DNA from: Lobosporangium transversale
Lineage: Eukaryota; Mortierellomycota; Mortierellomycetes; Mortierellales; Mortierellaceae
Length of the DNA stretch: 64,000 nt
Reading direction: 5' to 3'
NCBI RefSeq assembly: GCF_002105155.1
Contig: NW_019028991.1
Location: forward strand, 682,001-746,000
The position numbers and the translations under genes are program-made. Position 1 is the first letter of the stretch; every line of letters begins with the position of its first letter. Below are positions 10,645 through 21,775 of the stretch, piece after piece. Below the pieces are notes generated by a model, which was given only the letters and a program-made list of their open reading frames with translations, had not been told where the DNA came from and did not search any database.

Positions 10645-12092
10645 TTTGTTATTCAAAGGGTAAAAAAAGTTAGCCTACAGTCCAAACCTTTATATTCAGT
10701 CCTAAGGAAAAAAAAAAAAAAAAAAACTCCACCTCCAGACCTTGGTCAGGATAAAGAGTGAAAGCAGATATGAAGAAAAACATAATCTCTGTCGATTCGC
10801 TTACATGATTAGGGAATGGGATCTCAATTATGCTCCCTCCAGTGCCATTGGGGCATGATAAGGTCCGATGATCGAGTATAATGTCATCCTTTCCTGCTAC
10901 TGGGACGTCGGACTTGTTCAAAGGCTCTTGGGACTTTGCTAGTTTAGGAGCCTTGCTGGTCTTCTCCTCAGCAGGGACCTCCAAGATTGGAGCTTTAGGC
11001 TGTGGTATCAATTTGATAGGCCGACTGGGGATTTTATCCTTGGATCGAATTGGCAACATCCCAATGGTATCTTTTAATCACAGCAGAATAGGTATCATTT
11101 TTTATATAAACCTTAGATACTCCAATTATCAAATCTCCAGTGGCGTTCCCATTTATAACTACATTCGAAAATATGGAGGAGTGGGTTACCTCTGTCGAGC
11201 ACTAGACGACATTTCTCTTCAATCCAATGAAAGACCACCTCTATGATATACATTCCATAGGGGTGATCCTTTTTTGCTCTCGTCAATACATCTGCGTGCA
11301 CACAGCCATCAATGACAAGATACCCTGGTTCATCTACAAACATTGATGAATTTGCAATTTCCTGTCAATTAAAATGTTGATATTAAACCCCATATTTCTA
11401 AGGATATACTTTGCTGAATAGGAATCACCTTTAGATGTGTATTTACGTGGCTCGCCTATATGGACAGGCACCTCATACACAGATGGTTGACCGTTCAAAG
11501 TCTTCTGGATCTCATATTCGGGTACATCCGTTGGTTTGGTAATCTTGTCTGATGAGCACATGTTGACAAAGACCTTGGTGCCCTTTGGAAAAGTGGATTT
11601 GTTAGTTTCAAGCAAATGGCCTACTTTGGCTTCCTTGGCAAGTTGTATCAAAACTACAAATCCTGCATCAGGCGTGATAGTTATATAATCTGTCTGCTGC
11701 TTGTCCTTATGCCTATCTGCTGCATGGAAATAGTTCATCATAAAGTCCTGAGCCATTTCTGGATTCTTTCGAAACATTTCCATCATTTCCTCTTCCCCTT
11801 GTTCTGGGGCAGAGTGGACGTCAGAGCCAAAGAGAGAAGGATGATTGGTGTGCTTAGAAGATTTGGCTTTAGGGCTCGTTGAAGGAGAGGCATTTTTGGG
11901 CTTTCTGGCAGCCATATAGTCGGGGCCAATATCTACATTATCATTACGGACCCAACCACCATTGACTATCAGACTGCCTTCACTATTTACAAAGACGTTG
12001 CTAGGGTCAGTTCCTGATAGCTTTATGAATTCTCTTGCCCCGGGGTAATCTTCATCAGAGAAATCAGGGAGTTTCGACTTTTTTTTCGACAT
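10402..12092 (-). CDS. PIH1: PIH1-domain protein (R2TP cochaperone subunit)
   Basis: Four exons (12092-11429, 11333-11190, 11070-10805, 10611-10402) give about 427 residues. The middle part has the PIH1 domain: GFVVLIQLAKEAKVG-like strand, PKGTKVFVNMCSSDKI, PVHIGEPR, then GYLVIDGCVHADVL and the helix IIEVVFHWIEEK with the basic VLDR end. The C-terminus is a CS/p23-like beta-sandwich (IIEIPFPNHVNSSDITVDIV, LRNKLVVHAK, DYHLEVDLPNRP, FNKQTRTLRVYTL). PIH1 proteins join the R2TP complex with Tah1/RPAP3 and Rvb1/Rvb2 to help Hsp90 assemble snoRNPs, RNA polymerase II and PIKKs. An acidic N-terminus with a short Ser/Lys linker precedes the domain. The last intron has an A-run (sense) right before its acceptor, which is unusual. 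The start at MSKKKSK was chosen over upstream frame extension because it lacks coding character. Its promoter is shared with TMEM62. Confidence 0.88.
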
Positions 12093-12381
12093 GTTGCACA
12101 GAACAAGTTGAATGTAATGAATGCAAAGACAGTTTTTGGAATGTGGTCTGTGACAAATCGACAGGTAGCACAGGCGTATGATAAGCCACGTAGTAACTGA
12201 ACCTTCGACTTTTTCCCTTTTGTAGCATCGCCCGTGGCACAACTCCTTTTCCATCTTTTTTTGAATTCATCCCCACATCTCTCTATTTCACTACTTTCCA
12301 CTCATCTTGATTCTTTTGCAGTATTTCCCTGGTCTCGACTGCATTACATTTTATAAAGTCTTTGCGACCAAAGACCATATC
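12093..12381. promoter_or_regulatory. Bidirectional promoter between PIH1 and TMEM62-like genes
   Basis: The two start codons are divergent and only 289 bp apart, so both promoters and 5' leaders must fit here. I see no clear TATA box or named operator. The assignment rests on gene orientation alone. Confidence 0.6.
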
Positions 12382-15300
12382 ATGTCACGGAGGACTTTTG
12401 GCACAGCCACAGTCCAAGGCGCAGCACAACAGTCCCAGGCCCCACAAAAGAGATCATGGATCAAGACTATTTTCGCCTTCTTTCCCTTCCTCGCATTGGT
12501 CACAGGAGCATGGCTGTATGCCTTTCATCTCGATAGACTTGCCAATCAATCCATGGTCCGTGCAAAGAAGAATATCGCCAGCGACATAAAGTCTAGTTCA
12601 CGGATTGAGCAGTCCCAGTCATCTTCTACAGCGCCGTCAACTTCTAATCAAGATGGCACTGTTATTGGTGATTCTAAAGACAATATCTTTTATTTCGTTC
12701 AGGTATAACAGAATCCATATTCTTAGATGATTTTTTTATGTTTAAACAAAAAAAAAAAAAAAAAAAAAAGGGGGGAAATGGAGATGACCATAAATGTGGC
12801 TAGTCTCATTCATAACCTGTGATCGATATATTGAACCGCCTTGATCTTTTTTTTTTTTTTTTTTTTTTTTTTTCCTACTGCTTGCTACTGCATTTTTCTA
12901 GGTCTCGGACCTTCATATTAGTCGATTCAGAAAGGCAAGCACTACCAATTTCTATACCTTCCTCTCCACTGCACTACCATTGGTCGAACCTGCTTTTGTA
13001 GTTGTCACTGGAGATTTGACAGATGCTAAAGATAAGCATCTTGTGGGATCTATGCAGTACATGGACGAATGGATCACCTATAGAGATGCACTTGAACAGT
13101 CTGGTGTCTTGAACAAAAGGAATGGCACTTTTTGGCATGATCTCCGTGGAAACCATGACTGCTTCGATGTTCCTAGCTGGGACAGCAAACAGAATATGTT
13201 TGCAGACATGAGCGCTACCAGAGCTCCTGGGTTCATGTTTGACGTCAAAACTGGGTATGGTAAATATGGTTTCATTGGAATTGACGCATGTCCAAAGCCT
13301 GGCCCTGCAAGGCCCTACAACTTTTTCGGTCTATTCGAGACACCAGATATGGACAACTTAAAGCAGCGATTGGATTTAAGCAAGGGCAACAACCATACCT
13401 TTGTAGTAAGTTATCTCATCTACTTTATTGCGCTCTCAAAGTGACTACAATCGTGTCAGCATATTTTGCTAATATTTAGATCTTTTTTTAGTTTTCACAC
13501 TACCCAGTAACAACGACCATGTTTGGTGAGACCTCTACTGGGGAAAGCTTTGCAGATTTGTCCAAGGCCTTCAGTGTGTATATGTGTGGCCATTTACACA
13601 AGCTCAAATGGGGTAAGAAAATAACATATAAATAAGGGTATTGCCTGGTAAGAAACGTGTTTCAATTGTTTCAAGCACTCATAGCTTCAAAACTTTTATG
13701 ATTATCATTCTTAGGTCTTGGTGATGCTCTTCAGACCTACCAGCCCACACATTTCTTGGAATTAGAAGTTGGAGATATGAAGCAGAGTGGGATGTACAGG
13801 ATCATGGTTGTCGATCATGACATGATTTCATTTACGGATGTTTCGATGTCTATGACTACCATTCCACCCGCTCTCATTCCCAGTCCAAATGGGGGTATCG
13901 CAGTCGAACCCGATAATATTAATAGAGCCGAGTCGCAGGACCAGACTGGAGAAGAAGATAAAGAAAAGATTCGACCTGCTCTAGGACCTAGGTTGCCCAC
14001 TAATCCCGTAGTCGTTGTTTCCAATCCCAAGGATTCCCGGTACTTGATTCCAAAACACGAGCCCGTCAATAGGATTGCAACTAGTACGCATATCCGGTTT
14101 TTGGTATGGACAGATAATCAAGTTCCTGACGGTGATCATGAATATATACGTAAGGATATCAAGATTGAAATCTTGATAGATGGAAAGATTCATGAGAATC
14201 CAGCAAGATTTGCAGGAACAAGGGCTGAGGACAAAAGCGCAGACAACGATTTCCTTCCACTCTATGTCTCCGAATGGGACCCACAGAGATACAATGATGG
14301 AGAAGACCATAGACTTGAGATTAAGATTATGGATCGATTCGGCCGTGTTGGAAGTAGCAACACTTTGTTTAGAGTTGATGGAGAACGTTCGGACATGAAG
14401 GGAGGTTTTGGAGAATGGATTATGTGGGCGAATATTGCATTATTGGTGGGTATTAATGCACATCATGCAACTGATTTTTTTTATTATTATTATTACTGTA
14501 TTTGAATGATTATATAAATATACTGCATTATGACAGTTGAGGATGTCATACTAAGCAATTTTATACTTCTGTTTACATAGATCAAGGCTCTCTTCACTAC
14601 TGGCTATCTTTCAGTGACCCTCGTTCTGCTGATCCTACCAAAGCTGTATTCGCTTTATCTCCAGACATCTCCTCCACCCCAACAACCACAGCCAAAGACT
14701 GCCATCGATATGTCCTCAGATTATTCTGCATTGCAGGATCAGCCTCAGTTCAAGAATAGATATGATGCATGGCTAGATCAAAAGCGCCGTCATCTATATC
14801 GTCTGTCTTCAACATTATCGTCAAACTCTACCGGTCATCGATTTTGGAATCGTTTTGTCAACCATACTATCCATGCACACGTCCTTCGTTTTGTGCACTT
14901 CTCAACTCAGCCAATATTGTTCTACACAACCCTGATATTTACACTTATGTTGGTGACGGTACCACATTTTTGGGGCAACTTTGTGCCTGCAGCAGGCGAA
15001 CAGGGACAGGGATATTTTTATTTACAGGGCATCTATTTGCCTCATGCTGGTGGACATTTGGGGGGAGGCCTTGGAGCAGCTAGTTTGGACCGTGCAGGAC
15101 CTGAAAGAGTCCATGAGCCTTTGAGGGTTTTGTCTGGTGCAATTTCTTCTATTACAAAGGGACGACTTATGTCATCATATGCTTCTTCATCATCGTCGAA
15201 CCTGTCTTCGACACCCCAATATGACAGTACTGGAGGCACTTGGATCCCAATGGCAGATACTTGGATGAGTACGATCTGGACCGTAACTTATGATCTCGTC

Positions 15301-15804
15301 ATCTTTCTGTATTATCTGACATTATGCGCCACACCTTCTGGCTATCTGTATTCACCCTCCAATCCTCATCGTTTAAGACCTTACCATCGGACATGGTACA
15401 TTCGATGTCTTATCTTTGGGATCTGGGTATTCCGATGCTGTTCTGTCTTGATGACTGCAGAGCTCTATGGTCCCAGTGTAGTCTGGACAGGGATTGGTAC
15501 ATGGTGGCTCATTATTGTAGGCTGGATGATGTTCACTGTTGGATGGAGTCGTTCACGTGTGGAGCGCGATATATTACTCAGGAGAGGAGATGATGGTGAT
15601 GTTGAAGTGAAAGTAGAAGGAAATGAAGCGTTTGGTACAAGCATGTCTACGGGAGATGAAAAAGCCGCCTTATTCATTCAAAAGAGTGGCCATTTTACAG
15701 AGGAGTATGATGGCGAGGAACTAGGGGATGGTGTATCTGTAAGAGATTCAGAAGCGAAAAACAAACGACTACCAAGGACTAGAAAAGATTCCAACGACGC
15801 ATAG
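12382..15804 (+). CDS. TMEM62: TMEM62-like calcineurin-type phosphoesterase with membrane domain
   Basis: Five exons (12382-12702, 12902-13405, 13492-13612, 13715-14445, 14581-15804) encode about 966 residues. A signal-anchor helix (IFAFFPFLALVTGAWLYAF) lies near residues 30-50. The metallophosphoesterase core shows the full metal-ligand series: SDLHISRF (about residue 108), VVTGDLTDA (about 143), RGNHDCFD (about 188), FSHYP (about 276) and CGHLHK (about 306). An Ig-like domain follows, and several hydrophobic helices fill the C-terminal half (IMWANIALL, VTLVLLILPKLYSLYL, ILFYTTLIFTLMLV, LIFGIWVFRCCSVLMT, WWLIIVGWMMFTVGW). This layout matches animal and fungal TMEM62. The substrate is not established for the family. 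An ER or endomembrane location is inferred. It converges on the KIAA0930-like gene with 165 bp between stops. Confidence 0.9.
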
Positions 15805-15927
15805 ATCTTGTAATTCATAGAACTCCTAAATGTATAAATATTAATTTGATTAAATAGCTTGTCTATAGTCCTTTTATTTTTTCTATGTTTTTTTTATTTT
15901 ATTTTTTCTAATGGTAGCATAGGAATA

Positions 15928-15930
<3 letters not shown>

Positions 15931-15961
<31 letters not shown>
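15931..15961. repeat. A31 homopolymer between convergent gene ends
   Basis: A run of 31 A between the TMEM62 stop (15804) and the KIAA0930-like stop (15970). Confidence 0.95.
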
Positions 15962-15964
<3 letters not shown>

Positions 15965-15969
15965 GTATC

Positions 15970-17134
15970 TTATTGTTCCTGAATTGTTGACTGATGATTA
16001 TAGGCATGATCCATGAGGAGTGATGCAATACCAGTCCAAGGAACATTGACAAACGTCATACAGCACCTTAAACTCGGAGGCTGTTTTACCAAGGCTTCAA
16101 TCTCCTGTCTTGATCCTACTCCAGAAGTACTGATCCCACTTCCATTTCTGTTGTCGTATGAAGGAATTGAATGGCGTTTGCCTACTTGTGACGATGGTAT
16201 AGAGGAGTTTGGATGGGGATTGTTGCCTGCGGTGTTGAGAGGATTGATGTTTGTGGAAGTTGGGGAGGTGGGCGCATGTGCTACTGCCTGTGCCAATGTT
16301 GCCATGGATAACCTGCGCAGCGATTGAAAAAATGATCCCGCAGAAAATGATTTTGATGATGAAGAAGTATTCGGAGGCACTGGTATGGATTTTGCAGAGT
16401 TGGCTTGAGTGGGTGACGAAGGAGATACGTTCGGGTTTTCTACCTCGGGTTGATTATTTGAGTATCCATTCTCCTTCATGTTCGTGCTCGAGTTTGAATA
16501 ATGTCCACCAGAACCAGGAATAGGTGGCAAACTCTTTTCTGTTGTCGATAGTTTCGGATTATGTGTTGAGAATGATGCTGAGACAGGAGCCTGGACGGGC
16601 GAGGTAGGGGCTGAAGCATGGGCGTTGGTGTTGAGTGGTGATGAATCATCTCCAATATTGGACGCGGTGATTGCGACCTAACAAGGAATGCGAATTAGTT
16701 ATGGTGTTTATACAGTCAGTATGCTAATGCAATTCATACTAAAAACAAAATCAAGTTAGATCTTCATATATATATAGAAGTACCTGAGCATGTCCACGAC
16801 CACCTGGTCCGCGCATCATGACAAATTCCGTGGGCACAGTGTGCGGACCAAATTTGAACCGCTTTCCTACTTTTGTAGAGGCCTTTTGCTGATAAATTCC
16901 GAGCAAGTTCTGGAAGCCTGCAGCGCCTTGAAACAATGTGATCTTGTTCCCGCCCCCAAACCCACCACGGCCTGACGTATTAGGAAAAGGTTTTCCGATC
17001 TGTACCCCATCATTTGCAGACGGTGGTTGATTCCATAACGTTTCATGAGGTATTCCTGGCCTTGATTTTTGAGGATGATGTCGACTAAATGCTGCTGTTG
17101 GAGATGAAAGCCCTCCCGTTGACGCTGTTATTGT

Positions 17135-17185
<51 letters not shown>

Positions 17186-18077
17186 CACTGGTCCTGAAGA
17201 AGGAAGGGTCACTGCCAATTCTACACAGAGGTATTCATTGTCCTGAACCATAAGTTGCTCAAATGTGTCCTCGTAATCATCGATCACATAATAAATCAAT
17301 GGCCAAGAACACTCTACTGTTGCTTCTTTGACATCCACACGAGCTTTTGTGGGAAGAGCATATACTCGTTTTGACACATGTTTCTTTGTACAAGTCATAC
17401 TGGTCTTTGTGACACCGGTGATAGGATTTGTCTCTGCCACGCGTGAACATACCGCTACAGTCAACTTGCAAGGCAGCTTTGGATACATGTAAAAAAAAAA
17501 AAAAAAAAAAAAAGTCAGTAGCGAGAAAGACAGAAAAAGTGGTCTTTCAATAGATCCTTCCCATGACATTCCGATTTACCTGGACAATAACGTTCAAGAA
17601 AAATGTATCTTTCCAAAGCACTACTTCCTCTTGTTCTGGAGTCAGGATCGAATGTTGTGCTTCTCCATGACTCTGGGCATGACCTCCCTTGTGCACATTT
17701 CGTTTCACAAAAACAGGATCAACACCTAGCCCTCCATTCTCAGCTTGAAGTGGAACTCTCTGGACAAAAAACAATAAATCGTCGTTCCTGTCATCGGAAT
17801 GTTCTGATAAAAAGAAATCATAAAACAACTGTCGCCATCTTGGATCTTGACTGTCCAGATCTTCTTCTTTTCCATCATTGTGGGTTATTTCTTGTGATTT
17901 CTTGGAGTGATGTAGATGTGAATGGGGATCCTGATGGTTCCCTGCCGATGCTGTTTGTGTCTGTATTTGTGTCTGGCGCATGACCTGGCTCTTGAGCCTG
18001 TTCTGGTTCCCATGGTCAATGGGACCGTGCAAGTTCTCTTGCACAAGTCTTTCCAGGATCGTTTTGAGATTTGACAT
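15970..18077 (-). CDS. KIAA0930/DUF2045-family protein
   Basis: Three exons, all phase 0 (18077-17580, 17476-16784, 16677-15970), give 632 residues. Family-like motifs are RWRQLFYDFFLSEHSDDRND, DDLLFFVQR, VVLWKDTFFLNVIVQ, LPCKLTVAVCSR, KRVYALPTKARVDVK, YYVIDDYEDTFEQLMVQDNE, LCVELAV, KITLFQGAAGFQNLLGIYQQ and FVMMRGPGGRGHAQ. These match my knowledge of metazoan KIAA0930 proteins, whose molecular function is not established. Two fungal additions stand out: an Ala/Thr dipeptide repeat near residue 270 from a TGTTGC hexamer repeat, and a long Ser/Pro/Asn-rich C-terminal half that ends in a conserved-looking segment (LRCCMTFVNVPWTGIASLLM). No signal peptide or membrane segment is seen, so it is probably cytosolic. 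The first intron carries a 23-base T-run in the sense strand close to its acceptor. Confidence 0.8.
17119..17185. repeat. TGTTGC hexanucleotide repeat in coding sequence
   Basis: Tandem TGTTGC-type units on the plus strand (GCAACA on the coding strand) produce alternating Ala and Thr residues inside the KIAA0930-like protein. The run is imperfect, with one or two shifted units. Confidence 0.85.
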
Positions 18078-18416
18078 GGCTCTTTATTTATGAAGATTAT
18101 GATATTTCCCACAAGGCACGTCTATGCCAAGTAGTAATGGGTTGATGATATGATTTTTTTTTTTTTTTGAAGAGATTAAAGGGTATCTCAATTAGGAACC
18201 GTGAATGTGGGTATTGCGTTGTGATATCAGAAAGAAAGAGACAGAACTAAGAGAAAAAGAAAATGGGAAAAGAGAAAGAGAGGAAAGCAAAAAGGAAGAG
18301 CTTATTACGCTATTATTTGTTGTTTTTTAAATAAAGAAAGTGTGGTAGTGGAAAGTATTTTTGAAAGAAGAAAAGTGTGGAAGAGTGGAGGCAAGGGAAG
18401 AGAGATGCCATGAGCT

Positions 18417-18451
18417 CCCCCTGTATCCCCTGTCCCCTATTCCCTGTCCCC
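18417..18451 (-). promoter_or_regulatory. Potential G-quadruplex / i-motif sequence
   Basis: The plus strand has five C-runs of lengths 5, 4, 4, 3 and 4 separated by loops of 5, 3, 4 and 3 bases. The minus strand is therefore a canonical G-quadruplex-forming pattern (G3+ with loops of 7 or less). It lies about 340 bp upstream of the KIAA0930-like start codon, on that gene's coding strand. Confidence 0.75.
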
Positions 18452-19449
18452 TCATATGCTAACAGCCTTCAGGTTCCTTGCCCGTGACCTATTTCATTCC
18501 CCCCTGATGAGAGCTATGTACATCATACATGTCATACATGAACCGCAGTGGCGTTGCACCAGGGGGGAAGACCTTCTTTCATTCATTGACCAGAATTAAT
18601 ATATGTAATTACTTTCCCCTTTTTCGGAATCCTTCCCCTGGCCAGTGCGCCCTCGGCGTGATCACAACCTAGTTAGAATTGCTAGCAAAGCGATAAGCTG
18701 CGAGGATTGCTTGGAGCAGAGAGTGCTTAATCTGTAAAGATAAAAGACTCTGCCTGCCAAATATTTAAGTGGTGTGGCTATAGGTTCCTGCTAGGAATGT
18801 TCACAAACAATCCAAAGATGCAACTTCTTCTATGAGATCCCTTCCTGCTTTATTATTAAAAAAGACTGATTTTTCGAGCTTGGGGTCAACAAGGCCGTAT
18901 GCAAATATGTAACTATCATCCGTGGAGTATCAAGTGTTTTTAGGTTATTGCCTTTACGTTAACTTTAATTCACTTGGTCCATGCATCCCTCTTTGAGACA
19001 TCACCAATTAAGATCGAAAGCTTCCATCGGCGCTTTTTCGGCGCCTTAACAGTCCGTCTAAATCTTCAGTGAAAGTAAAGAAGATACTCCCTTTTCGCTT
19101 TTTATCCTCAATCTTCTTTGTGAGATTTTACATGGTTCCTCGCAGCATTAAAATAGTCATAGGGGGACAATTACGACGTGATCAATTACAACCTGAGTGA
19201 GCTATTTCACGTAATGATGGCCATCTTTTTTCTTCTCCACAGCATGCCTTTTGAGTGATAAGAAATAAGTCAGGGACCAAATCATTTTTGTGCCAAAAAT
19301 ATCTACTTCCGTTACACAATGGATGGTTTTTTTTTTTTGTTGTTGTTGTTGCTGGCAGTGCATGTTTGTTTTGTCTTTTATACCATTTGTCTGTCTTTGT
19401 GTGGATGTTAGATAATAGCACCTGAGCATGTGCAGTTGCTTGCATTAGG

Positions 19450-19456
19450 TATAAAA
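19450..19456 (+). promoter_or_regulatory. TATA box of kelch protein 2
   Basis: TATAAAA lies 186 bp upstream of the ATG at 19642, followed by a pyrimidine-rich leader, the usual arrangement in this window for secreted-protein genes. Confidence 0.6.
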
Positions 19457-19641
19457 AGCCTGCTTTATTTATTTTAGGCCATTCTTTTTCGTCTCTTCAA
19501 CACACTTCTATGAACGACGATCGAATTGCTTCAACAAAAAATAACCCTTCCAGTTGCAATACATAGTTTTCACTACATTCATTACATTCTGGACTTTCTT
19601 TTGTAGTAAAGTCGACAAACATACAAACAAGAAAAAAAGTC

Positions 19642-21650
19642 ATGCTATTACGACCGATCTCTCTTTTGATACTACAGGTATTTCTTTATCCATACCATGC
19701 CCATGTGGATGGACAGGCCAGGCTATCTCCTAATGTCAAAGTCTGTGCGGCCTTTTGTCGGTCCTGGACAAAATTTTATATTCAAGGGGGGATCGAAATC
19801 ATCAACAACGTCAACAGTAATGCAAGTAGTCAGTTTTATGCTCTGGACTTGGCATCTTCTTGGACAGCGGATGCACCCATCTGGATCCAACTTGATCAGG
19901 CAAGAGGAGGAGGAGCAGGCGGGCCCGAGACCGCCCTTGCAAGCGCTGTCGTCTCTCCAGACGAACAATATCTATTGATCGTAGGCGGGATGTCTACTTT
20001 CGGTTACCTTTATAACATTGTAGACAAGACCTGGAAACCATCCAAGGCCAGAGTATCAGCCCCACAACGAAACTCTGCAATGGGTGTTGTTGATCCGACA
20101 ACAGGTCTGGCATATTATGCAGGGGGATTTCAGGAGGGTGATAATACAGGCATGGTAGTCTATGATTTTAAATCCGATAACATCATTACAACCTTGACAA
20201 TCCCACAGGGCATTATGACCGACCGATCATATTATGCAGGTGTCTATAGCAATATGCGAAAAAGCATCCTGTACTTTGGAGGCAACTCAAACAGCAAACA
20301 ACATGTCCTTGGAAGCCCCGGGATAGTCACAGAGTTTGTACCCTCGAACAGTTCATGGTCTTCCTTGGTGAGTAATAAAGAGAGCAATGTGAGGACAAAA
20401 GAGACGTCATGGAACTGATTTATGTGCCATCGATCTTTTTTTTTTTTTTTTTTTTTTTTAGAGCACATCTAACTCTGGGCCAAGTCATCGAACCAATACA
20501 TGCATGGCGGTTTGTAAGGCGAACATTTTGTCTTGCTCTCTTGAAGTAAATATCGATCATGTACTTTAATCCAAAAAAATGAATGAGCTGAACGTATTGT
20601 CATCATCATCCCGCGCCTTTGATAAATAGCAGAGGATGGCTCAAAAATTGTAGTATTCGGAGGACAAGAGGATACCCATACTATTGCTGATGACATTTGG
20701 ATACTGGACATCCCCTCATCGACTTGGATCAAGGGTCCCCAGTATGGTTCCTTACGACTTTGCACTGCCTGTACTATTGTCGGAAATACATTCATAAGTT
20801 GGGGAGGTAAAAAAAATACTTTTTTTCTCGAGACAGTCAATATGAATGACAAAAAGACATATTCTCATCAACAAGAGAAAAAAAAAATAAAAACCATCCT
20901 CTGATTTGAATCAATGGATATATTGGTATAGGGTACGATGGCGTAAGCATAGTCAATGGGACACTGGTGCTATTTGATGTATTGACCCACAAATACATCA
21001 ATGCCTATTCGCCTCCACCTTCCGTGGTGAATCACCGGAAGCCCACTCCTGGATCCCCGACGTCAGGATCCGGGTTAGACTCTTCTACCTCAGCAAAACC
21101 CATTATCATTGGAGCGTCGTGCGCAGTAGTAATCGTCCTCGCAGCCATGGCTGCAGCCTTGATATTCTTGTCCCAAAAGCAGAAAAAACTGAAAAATAAT
21201 AACTGCAAAGGAATGACCGTGGGAAAAAAGGGCCACGAAAGAGATGTTCTAGCTCGCAACCCACAGTGTCAATCCCAGGTTCAACGCTCTCCCCAAGAAG
21301 TTCTTCCTAAGGCAGCCGCGTCTCGTGAATGGGGTGAAAATCAGCATGAGGATTCAACTATGGATAATACATCTCTCTCAATGCAGCAAATAGAGGAGCG
21401 TGAGAGAGAAAAGCAGAAGCTAATGCTGGCTATCAGAGAACAACAAGCCCTGATTCAACAGCATCAGATATTGCTTGGTCCATCATTGAATTACCATAGC
21501 CCACAAACCTACCTGACAGGAATGCCATCAGAGCAACAACGACAATGGCTGCCGCAGCAACAAGGACAGTTGCCAATAGTACACTCTTCATTGTTTGTAC
21601 CTACAAATCCATCGTTTCGCGACCCACAATCGATGCCTAGAAACTGGTAA
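19642..21650 (+). CDS. Kelch-repeat, single-pass membrane protein 2
   Basis: Exons 19642-20367, 20462-20513, 20630-20806 and 20932-21650 give about 557 residues. A signal peptide (LLRPISLLILQVFLYPYHAH) is followed by a kelch propeller with motifs NFIFKGG-type start strand, YLLIVGG, GLAYYAGGF, LYFGGNSN, IVVFGGQED and FISWGG. A transmembrane helix (IIIGASCAVVIVLAAMAAAL) then leads to a cytosolic tail rich in Lys, Gln and Glu with a predicted coiled-coil segment (MQQIEEREREKQKLMLAIRE). Exon 2 is 52 nt in the same phase as exon 2 of paralogue 1, and the first intron is at the same position in all three paralogues. It has one extra intron (20807-20931) that the others lack. The extracellular ligand is unknown. 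The gene is followed 125 bp downstream by F-box protein 3 on the same strand. Confidence 0.87.
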
Positions 21651-21775
21651 AACAGTGCCACTAAAGCCATCACAACAATAATAAAAAAAACCCCCAACAT
21701 TGCATTCATAATTACAATCCATTTCACATTCATCATTTTGATTTACTTTTTTTTTTTTTTTTTTTTTGAAATTCC

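Larger units (their letters stand above)
18078..19641. other. Divergent 1.5-kb promoter region, no gene seen
   Basis: This lies between the divergent starts of the KIAA0930-like gene and kelch protein 2. It contains a purine-rich stretch (about 18240-18410), a C-rich quadruplex motif (18417-18451), and a TATA box for kelch 2 (19450). No open reading frame with coding character or tRNA-like fold was found. Confidence 0.55.
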
